Part shown: positions 58,211 through 64,000 of the stretch, piece by piece
Numbering within the stretch: the first letter of the stretch is position 1
Layout of the letters: the number at the start of each line of letters is the position of its first letter
Position numbers and translations under genes: made by a program
Source: Pseudoduganella guangdongensis
GTDB taxonomy: Bacteria > Pseudomonadota > Gammaproteobacteria > Burkholderiales > Burkholderiaceae_D
Length of the DNA: 64,000 nucleotides
Direction: 5' to 3'
Assembly (NCBI RefSeq): GCF_009857475.1
Contig: NZ_WWCJ01000011.1
Location: 124,001 to 188,000 of the forward strand
Notes under the pieces: generated by a model
Told to the model about the DNA's origin: nothing
Seen by the model: the letters and a program-made list of their open reading frames with translations, nothing else
Databases searched by the model: none

Positions 58211-60562
58211 TTGAGCAATCGACCTTCCTGGCTGAATCGCCGCAACATCATCCGCGCCGGTATCGGCGCCGGCATCGCCGCACTGGGCGGTGCAATCGCC
58301 CTGGCCTGCTACGCAGCTTTCGTTATCCGTCCCAACCTGCCGACACTGGAGGCAGTCACCGATTACCGCCCCAAGATCCCGTTGCGCGTGTACACCGCCG
58401 ACAAGGTGCTGATCGGCGAATTCGGCGAGGAACACCGCGATTTCACGCCCATTGCCGAAGTCCCGGACCTGATGAAGAAGGCGGTGCTGGCCATCGAAGA
58501 CACGCGCTTTTATGAGCACGGCGGCATCGACTGGATCCGCGCCATGGGCGCCGCCCGCGCCAACCTGCGCGGCAGCTTCCGCCAGGGCGCATCGACCATC
58601 ACCATGCAGGTGGCGCGCGATTTCTACCTGAGCAAAGACAAATTCGTCTCGCGCAAAATCGCCGAGATCATGCTGGCCTACCGCATCGAGGACGCGCTCG
58701 AGAAGGACAAGATCCTTGAGCTGTACATGAACAATATCTTCCTGGGCCAGCGCTCCTATGGCTTTGCCAGCGCTGCCCAGGCCTACTTCGGCAAATCGCT
58801 GAAGGAGCTGTCGATCGCGGAAACGGCCATGCTGGCCGGCCTGCCGCAGAACCCTTCGCGTAACAATCCGGCGGTGAACCCGAAGAAGGCGCGCTCGCGC
58901 CAGCAGGCGGTGCTGAAGCGGATGTATGAGCTGGACTACATCACCGAGGCGCAATACGAGGCGGCCAAGAAGGAGCAGCTGCACGTCAACCAGCGCGGCC
59001 AGGAGTTCGACACGCACGCCGAATACGTGGCCGAGCTGGCGCGCCAGGTGGTCTTTGCCGAGTTCAAGGAAGAGAGCTATACGCGCGGCATCAACGTTTA
59101 CACCACCATCCAGTCCACCGACCAGAACGCGGCCTACGCCTCGGTGCGGCGCAACGTGGTGGCCTACGATCAGCGCCACGGCTATCGCGGCCCGGAAGCC
59201 AGCATCGAGCTGCCGGCCGACGAGGAAGAACGCGGCGACGCCATCGATGACGCGCTGTCAAAGCGGGTGGTGAGCGACGGGCTGATCCCGGCCGTGGTGC
59301 TGCAGGCCAGCCCTACCCTGGTCAAGGCTGAAACCTCGGACGGCGACGTGATCTCGATCAGCGGCGACGGCCTGAAACTGGCCGCTTCCGCCTTGTCGGA
59401 CAAAGCCAAGCCGGCCACCGCCATCCGCGCCGGCGCGGTGATCCGCATCATGCAGACCGAGAAAAAGACCTGGGCCATCACCCAGGTGCCGAAAGTGGCA
59501 GCCGCCTTTGTGGCACTGGACGCCAACACCGGCGCCTACCAGGCCATGGTGGGCGGTTTCGACTACGGCCTGCAAAAGTACAACCACGTGACGCAGGCCT
59601 GGCGCCAGCCCGGCTCCGCCTTCAAGCCCTTCATCTACTCCGCCGCCGTAGCCAAAGGCTTTGGGCCGGCCACCTTGATCGCTGACCAGCCGCTGGAAAT
59701 GCCGGGCGGCGCCAACGGCGAAGCGTGGAAGCCGCAGAACGACGACTTTGTGTTCGACGGCCAGGTCACCATGCGCCGTTCGCTGGCCGCGTCCAAAAAC
59801 GTGCCGTCAGTGCGCCTGCTGCGCGCGGCCGGCCTGGACGACACGCATGCCTTCCTGGCGCGTTTCGGCTTTGACATGCCGCGCCATCCCAAGAACTACA
59901 CCATTGCGCTGGGCACCGGCGCGGTGACGCCGCTGCAACTGGCCGGCGCTTACGCCGTGTTTGCCAACGGCGGCTACAAGGTGACGCCCTACCTGATTTC
60001 CCGCGTCACCGACGCCAAAGGCGTGCCGATCATGGATATCAAGCTGCCTCCGGCCGCCGCTGCCGGCGAGCGCGTGCTGGACGAGCGCAACGTCTTCATC
60101 ATGGACAGCATGATGCGCGACGTGGCGCGCAGCGGCACCGGCGCGGCTGCGGGCCGCCTGGGGCGCGCCGACCTGGCTGGCAAGACCGGCACCACCAGTG
60201 ATTCCTTCGACGGCTGGTTCGCCGGTTACGGCGGCGGCGTGGTGGCGGTCGCGTGGATGGGCTACGACGAGCCGAAATCGCTTGGCGGCCGCGAGTTCGG
60301 CGCCACCCTGTCGCTGCCGATCTGGATGGACTATATGCGCGCCGCGCTGCCCAAGCATCCGCCGGTCGACCGCCCGGCACCGGAAGGCGTGGTGCAAATG
60401 AACGGCGACTGGATCCTGGAAGAATATGCGGGTGACCCGACCGTGCGCGCGGTGGACATGGAAGCCGCGCCGCTGGAGCCGGAAGCGCCTGCGGAACCCG
60501 AACCGCCGGAAGCCCCGGTCCCGCCAGCGCAGCCAGCCCCGCAGCCGGCGACGGGCGCCTGA
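58211..60562 (+). CDS. bifunctional penicillin-binding protein 1A-like
   Basis: 783 residues. Membrane anchor (~13-38), GT51 glycosyltransferase with catalytic Glu96 in EDTRFYEHGG and QGASTITMQVARDFYLS, then a transpeptidase with Ser469 (SAFK), S528-K529-N530 and KTGT (658-661), and a Pro/Glu-rich tail. It polymerises and cross-links peptidoglycan. The start is uncertain: TTG 58211 has GAGAG 5 nt upstream and gives MSNRPSW; GTG 58199 is the alternative. Shorter than the typical 850-residue PBP1A, so it may be a secondary copy. Confidence 0.9.
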   Translation: MSNRPSWLNRRNIIRAGIGAGIAALGGAIALACYAAFVIRPNLPTLEAVTDYRPKIPLRVYTADKVLIGEFGEEHRDFTPIAEVPDLMKKAVLAIEDTRFYEHGGIDWIRAMGAARANLRGSFRQGASTITMQVARDFYLSKDKFVSRKIAEIMLAYRIEDALEKDKILELYMNNIFLGQRSYGFASAAQAYFGKSLKELSIAETAMLAGLPQNPSRNNPAVNPKKARSRQQAVLKRMYELDYITEAQYEAAKKEQLHVNQRGQEFDTHAEYVAELARQVVFAEFKEESYTRGINVYTTIQSTDQNAAYASVRRNVVAYDQRHGYRGPEASIELPADEEERGDAIDDALSKRVVSDGLIPAVVLQASPTLVKAETSDGDVISISGDGLKLAASALSDKAKPATAIRAGAVIRIMQTEKKTWAITQVPKVAAAFVALDANTGAYQAMVGGFDYGLQKYNHVTQAWRQPGSAFKPFIYSAAVAKGFGPATLIADQPLEMPGGANGEAWKPQNDDFVFDGQVTMRRSLAASKNVPSVRLLRAAGLDDTHAFLARFGFDMPRHPKNYTIALGTGAVTPLQLAGAYAVFANGGYKVTPYLISRVTDAKGVPIMDIKLPPAAAAGERVLDERNVFIMDSMMRDVARSGTGAAAGRLGRADLAGKTGTTSDSFDGWFAGYGGGVVAVAWMGYDEPKSLGGREFGATLSLPIWMDYMRAALPKHPPVDRPAPEGVVQMNGDWILEEYAGDPTVRAVDMEAAPLEPEAPAEPEPPEAPVPPAQPAPQPATGA

Positions 60563-60564
60563 GC

Positions 60565-61581
60565 ATGCGCTGCGGCCAACCACCGCATACCCAGCGCCGG
60601 CGCCGCCTGCTGCGCGCGGCCAGCGCTTTGCCGTTGGCCGCGCTGGCAACACTCCTGCCTGCGGCCCAGGCGCACCACGCGCGCCCGCATATCCCGCGCA
60701 TCTACATGATCCTGTTCCGGGGCGAGACCGGCGTGGAAGCGGGCTTCCGCCAGTGGTTCGCGGACAACAAACTGGAAGCCGAGTTCCTGGTGCGCAGCGT
60801 GGACCTGCACCCGGGCCGAGTCTCCGGCTTGCTCGATGAGGCGCGCGCCTGGCATGCCGACCTGATTTACACCTGGGGCACGCCGGTCACCATGGCCGTG
60901 GCGGAGAAGGAATTCGAGATCCCGATCGTGTTCACCATGGTGTCGGCCCCCATCGCGTCCGGCCTGGTGCGCAGCCTGGCGTCCTCGCAGCGCAACCTGA
61001 CGGGCGTCAGCCACGTGGTGCCGCCGCGCCTGCAGATGAACGCCATCCGCAACTACCGCCGCTTCGAGCGCATTGGCGCCATCTTCAACCCGACCGAAGT
61101 CAACGCGCGCGTCGCCGTGCGCGACATGCGCACCGAGGTGGAACGCAGCGGCGCCGACTTCGTTTGCCGCCCGGTGCCGCTGGACGATGCGGGCCAGCCG
61201 CGCGCCAACGCCATTCCCGACGTGCTGCACGAACTGGTCGAGCAAGGCGCGCAGCTGCTGTATGTGGGCCCGGACAGCTTCCTCTCGGCGAACCGCCGGC
61301 TGCTCACGGAGTCGGCCCTGGCCCTGGGCCTGCCGGTCTTCTCGGCGGCGGAGGTGACGCTGCGCGATGGCCGCGCGCTGTTTGGCCTGGTGGCGGGCTA
61401 CGGCAATGTCGGTCGCCTGACCGCCCATAAGGCGGCGCAGATCCTGTACCATCGCGTCAAGCCCGCCGCCATCCCCATTGAGACGCCGGGCAGCTACTCC
61501 TATCTCGTTAACATGGATGTGGCACGCCAGCTGGGCATGATGCCTCCGGCGCGCGTGCTGCAAATCGCGGAGCAAATCTGA
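60565..61581 (+). CDS. ABC_sub_bind family periplasmic binding protein
   Basis: 338 residues. A basic RRRRLLRAAS n-region and hydrophobic stretch form a signal peptide, possibly Tat. The mature part has the two-lobe ABC_sub_bind (TrpX/YtlC-like) pattern: DLIYTWGTPVTMAV, IPIVFTMVSAPIASGLVRSL, NLTGVSH, IGAIFNPTEVNA, LLYVGPDSFLSANR and GLVAGYGNVG. No permease or ATPase is adjacent, so it may act as a sensory binding protein. Its stop overlaps the PP2C ATG by one base (TGATG). Confidence 0.85.
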   Translation: MRCGQPPHTQRRRRLLRAASALPLAALATLLPAAQAHHARPHIPRIYMILFRGETGVEAGFRQWFADNKLEAEFLVRSVDLHPGRVSGLLDEARAWHADLIYTWGTPVTMAVAEKEFEIPIVFTMVSAPIASGLVRSLASSQRNLTGVSHVVPPRLQMNAIRNYRRFERIGAIFNPTEVNARVAVRDMRTEVERSGADFVCRPVPLDDAGQPRANAIPDVLHELVEQGAQLLYVGPDSFLSANRRLLTESALALGLPVFSAAEVTLRDGRALFGLVAGYGNVGRLTAHKAAQILYHRVKPAAIPIETPGSYSYLVNMDVARQLGMMPPARVLQIAEQI

Positions 61582-62351
61582 TGATTCCACTGTCGCCGCC
61601 GGTCCTGCAGCAAATGGGCATGGGCCTGGCTTATGGCGTGACCGATGCGGGTTCCGTCCGCCCCAGCAACCAGGACAACCTGCTCTTGCTGCCGGAGCTG
61701 AACCTGGTGGCGGTGGCGGACGGCATGGGCGGGCATGTGGGCGGCGATATCGCCAGCACCGAGGCGTTGCTGCTGGTGTGGAAGCATTTGCGCGGGCTCG
61801 AACCTCCGGCCGGCGAGGCGCAGGCGCTGCAGCAGCTGCAGAACGCGGTGCGCTTTGCCAACCTGACCCTGTTCAGCAACAATGCGGCAGCGGGTCTGCA
61901 GGACGGCTACGGCATGGGCACCACGCTGACCGGCATGTGGCAGCCGCGGGCGGATGGCCCGGCGTATATATTCCATGTGGGTGACAGCCGCATCTACCGT
62001 TACCGCGATGGCCGGCTGGCGCAGCTGACGCGCGACCAGACCTTGTACCAGCAGGCGCTGGAGGCCGGCATGACGGGCATGCTCCCGCCGCGCAACCTGC
62101 TGCTGCAGGCCATCGGACCCGGTGAGGACGTGCGGCCGGACGTGTTTGCGGCGCCGCTCAGGGCGGGCGACCTGTACTTGCTATGCAGCGATGGTTTGTA
62201 TGGCGCGTCGGCGCAGGAGGCCCTGGCCGCAATCCTGTCCTGCGCGGGACCGGCCAACCTGGCCGAGACCTGCAACGCGCTGGTGCAAAAGGCTTTGCAG
62301 GATGGCAGCCGCGATAATGTCACGGCTGTCCTCTTGCGCTGCCCTGATTAG
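61581..62351 (+). CDS. PP2C-type serine/threonine protein phosphatase
   Basis: 256 residues with all PP2C metal motifs: [61 protein letters not shown] and [10 protein letters not shown]. Soluble, Stp1/PppA type. It normally reverses Hanks-type Ser/Thr kinases; no kinase gene is in the window. It is coupled to the binding-protein gene and convergent with the chemoreceptor (4-nt overlap). Confidence 0.93.
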   Translation: MIPLSPPVLQQMGMGLAYGVTDAGSVRPSNQDNLLLLPELNLVAVADGMGGHVGGDIASTEALLLVWKHLRGLEPPAGEAQALQQLQNAVRFANLTLFSNNAAAGLQDGYGMGTTLTGMWQPRADGPAYIFHVGDSRIYRYRDGRLAQLTRDQTLYQQALEAGMTGMLPPRNLLLQAIGPGEDVRPDVFAAPLRAGDLYLLCSDGLYGASAQEALAAILSCAGPANLAETCNALVQKALQDGSRDNVTAVLLRCPD

Positions 62352-64000
62352 AACTCTTCCCATTCGTCGCCGGCCTTGCTGGCGGCGACAGCCGGGCGGC
62401 GCGGCGCTTCCTCGGCGCTGCTCGCTGCGCTGGTAGCCCGGGCCGCGCCGCCGGAGGCATTGCCCGCCGCGCGCACCGCGCTACGCTGCGCCGCGCCCGC
62501 CGGCCGCGCCACGGCCAGCGCGCGCGCCTGGGTGGTTGGACGCCGGGTGGGCGCCGCAGTGGTGATGGCCGCCATCGCTGCCGCGTCGAGCTTGAAGACG
62601 CTGACCACCTCCATCAGCTGCGCCGCCTGCTCCTCCAGCGCCGCGGAAGCCGCCGCCGCCTCCTCCACCAGCGCCGCGTTCTGCTGCGTCACATGGTCCA
62701 TCTGGCTGATGGCGATATTGATCTGGTCGATGCCCGAGCTTTGCTCCTGCGTCGCCAGGCTGATCTCGGCGATGATGTCCGTCACCCGCTGCACGCTGGT
62801 GACCACCTCGCCCATGGTCGCCCCGGCCTCGCCAACCAGTTTGCTGCCCGCGCCAACCTTCTCGACCGAATCGCCGATCAGCTGCTTGATTTCCTTGGCC
62901 GCCGCCGCCGAACGCTGCGCCAGGTTGCGCACTTCCGACGCCACCACCGCAAAGCCGCGCCCCTGTTCGCCCGCGCGCGCCGCCTCCACTGCCGCATTCA
63001 GCGCCAGGATATTGGTCTGGAACGCGATGCCGTCGATCACGCTGATAATGTCCACGATCTTGCTGGACGACTCATTGATCGAATCCATGGTTTCCACCAC
63101 GCGCGCCACCACCTCGCCGCCCTTGGCCGCCACGTCCGACGCGGTCTTGGCCAGCTGGTTGGCCTGCTGCGCATTATCCGAATTGTGGCGCACGGTGGAA
63201 GTCAGCTCCTCCATCGAGGAAGCGGTTTCCTCCAGCGAGCTGGCCTGCTCCTCGGTGCGGCTGGACAGGTCCATATTGCCGCTCGCGATCTCGGTCGTGG
63301 CGCAGGCAATGGTATCGGTCCCCTTGCGTACCTGGCCCACCACCCGGATCAGGCTTTCGTTCATATCCTTCAGCGCCTGCAGCAGCTGGCCGGTTTCCTC
63401 CGTGGTTTCAACATTGATATCGCTGGTCAGGTCGCCCGCCGCCACCGTCTGCGCCACCTTCACGGCAGATACGATCGGGCGCGTGATCGCCATCGCGATA
63501 TACCAGGCAATGAGCACCGCCACCACCATCGCCACCAGCACCGTCGCCACCATTGCGCGCTCGGCCGCCACCACCGAATCCGAGCCGGCCTTCACCGACT
63601 CGAGGGCGATCTTGTCGTTCATGTCAATGATCTTGTCCAGGGTCTGCTCGGCCTTGATAAACAGCGGTTCGGAGGCATGGAACTGCTGGAAGAACTGCGC
63701 AAACAGCTCCTTCTGCTTTGTCTCATCGTTGTTCGCCGCCAGCGCCGACACCGTGCTGCCAAGTTTCGCGTCGGCTGCCTTCCAGGCATCCCACTCGCCC
63801 ACGAACTGCTTCCACAGCACCGCCTCCTCCGGCGTTTGCGGCAAGGGTTCGTACTTCTTCCAGCCGACCATGGCCTTGGCCCACGCCGCCTCGCGCTCCT
63901 TAGCCACCTGCGCGAAATGGGCCTGTGCCTGGTAGTCGTTCTCGTAGATCGCCGCCTGCAGGGTGGCCTTATCGACCGCCGTCTGAGCTTCGCTCATCAC
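62348..64000 (-). CDS. methyl-accepting chemotaxis protein (N-terminus outside window)
   Basis: At least 550 residues; the frame continues past the window edge, so the first transmembrane helix is missing. Visible: the end of a four-helix-bundle sensor, TM2 ([20 protein letters not shown]), HAMP, the conserved hairpin tip region, and an Ala/Arg-rich tail ending DEWEEF, a CheR/CheB-tether-like end as in the receptor at 16.2 kb. The two receptors are almost identical over the signalling tip but differ in the sensor. Confidence 0.93.
   Translation of the reverse strand: MMSEAQTAVDKATLQAAIYENDYQAQAHFAQVAKEREAAWAKAMVGWKKYEPLPQTPEEAVLWKQFVGEWDAWKAADAKLGSTVSALAANNDETKQKELFAQFFQQFHASEPLFIKAEQTLDKIIDMNDKIALESVKAGSDSVVAAERAMVATVLVAMVVAVLIAWYIAMAITRPIVSAVKVAQTVAAGDLTSDINVETTEETGQLLQALKDMNESLIRVVGQVRKGTDTIACATTEIASGNMDLSSRTEEQASSLEETASSMEELTSTVRHNSDNAQQANQLAKTASDVAAKGGEVVARVVETMDSINESSSKIVDIISVIDGIAFQTNILALNAAVEAARAGEQGRGFAVVASEVRNLAQRSAAAAKEIKQLIGDSVEKVGAGSKLVGEAGATMGEVVTSVQRVTDIIAEISLATQEQSSGIDQINIAISQMDHVTQQNAALVEEAAAASAALEEQAAQLMEVVSVFKLDAAAMAAITTAAPTRRPTTQARALAVARPAGAAQRSAVRAAGNASGGAARATSAASSAEEAPRRPAVAASKAGDEWEEF

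Overview
The window is a gene-dense, GC-rich stretch of bacterial chromosome with almost no intergenic space, many 1-13 nt gene overlaps and several TTG starts. The gene set and protein character point to a betaproteobacterium of the Oxalobacteraceae (Massilia / Duganella / Pseudoduganella type). It includes wrbA-DUF2069, a Cpx system, lolCED-tatD-comEC, recJ-prfB-lysS, ppnN, POT and OPT peptide transporters and chemoreceptors ending in xWEEF. The family assignment is inference from protein resemblance; no rRNA is present to settle it. I saw no tRNA, rRNA, insertion sequence, prophage, integrase or CRISPR array. No stretch longer than about 300 bp lacks a gene.

Layout. 1-2.7 kb: 3' end of a metY-like sulfhydrylase, an alpha/beta hydrolase, and a convergent YihY membrane protein. 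2.75-14.7 kb: a long co-directional run of wrbA, DUF2069, FAD oxidoreductase, DUF4124 protein, a large FtsX permease, an AttH/CrtC-like secreted protein, an ABC exporter, a PLP aldolase, a DEAD-box helicase and thyA. 14.65-22.9 kb (minus): carA-carB-chemoreceptor-M48 protease. CarB carries an unusual C-terminal extension of about 205 residues, and the chemoreceptor is tightly coupled to carB. 23.1-26.5 kb: folA, DUF4337 protein, and a large Orn/Lys/Arg decarboxylase with a clear terminator. 26.6-30.8 kb: a Cpx-type envelope-stress locus. cpxRA diverges from a cpxP-like gene across five GTAAA half-sites phased at one helical turn; the cpxP side continues into an unknown protein and a Tat/lipoprotein intradiol-dioxygenase-like protein.

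30.8-38.9 kb (minus): dcd, an alpha/beta hydrolase with a nested-palindrome promoter region, then a lolC-lolE-lolD-tatD-comEC cluster with tandem permease paralogues. 38.9-45.8 kb: a phosphoglycerate-mutase-related protein overlapping recJ, an NTF2-like secreted protein, a RES/Xre toxin-antitoxin pair, a DUF2288 protein, and a cpdB-like lipoprotein. 46.0-53 kb: prfB with its programmed +1 frameshift, a HAD hydrolase, lysS, a coiled-coil membrane protein, ppnN (minus) and a POT peptide transporter. 53-58 kb (minus): OPT transporter-amidohydrolase-glpD. 58.2-64 kb: PBP1A-like synthase, ABC_sub_bind protein, PP2C phosphatase, and a second chemoreceptor cut by the window end.

Most of this is housekeeping. 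The least ordinary items are the CarB extension, its coupling to a chemoreceptor, the helically phased CpxR-type array with its extended operon, the tandem lolC/lolE pair, several genes whose -10 box sits 5-7 nt before the ATG (predicted leaderless mRNAs), and a repeated palindromic terminator.
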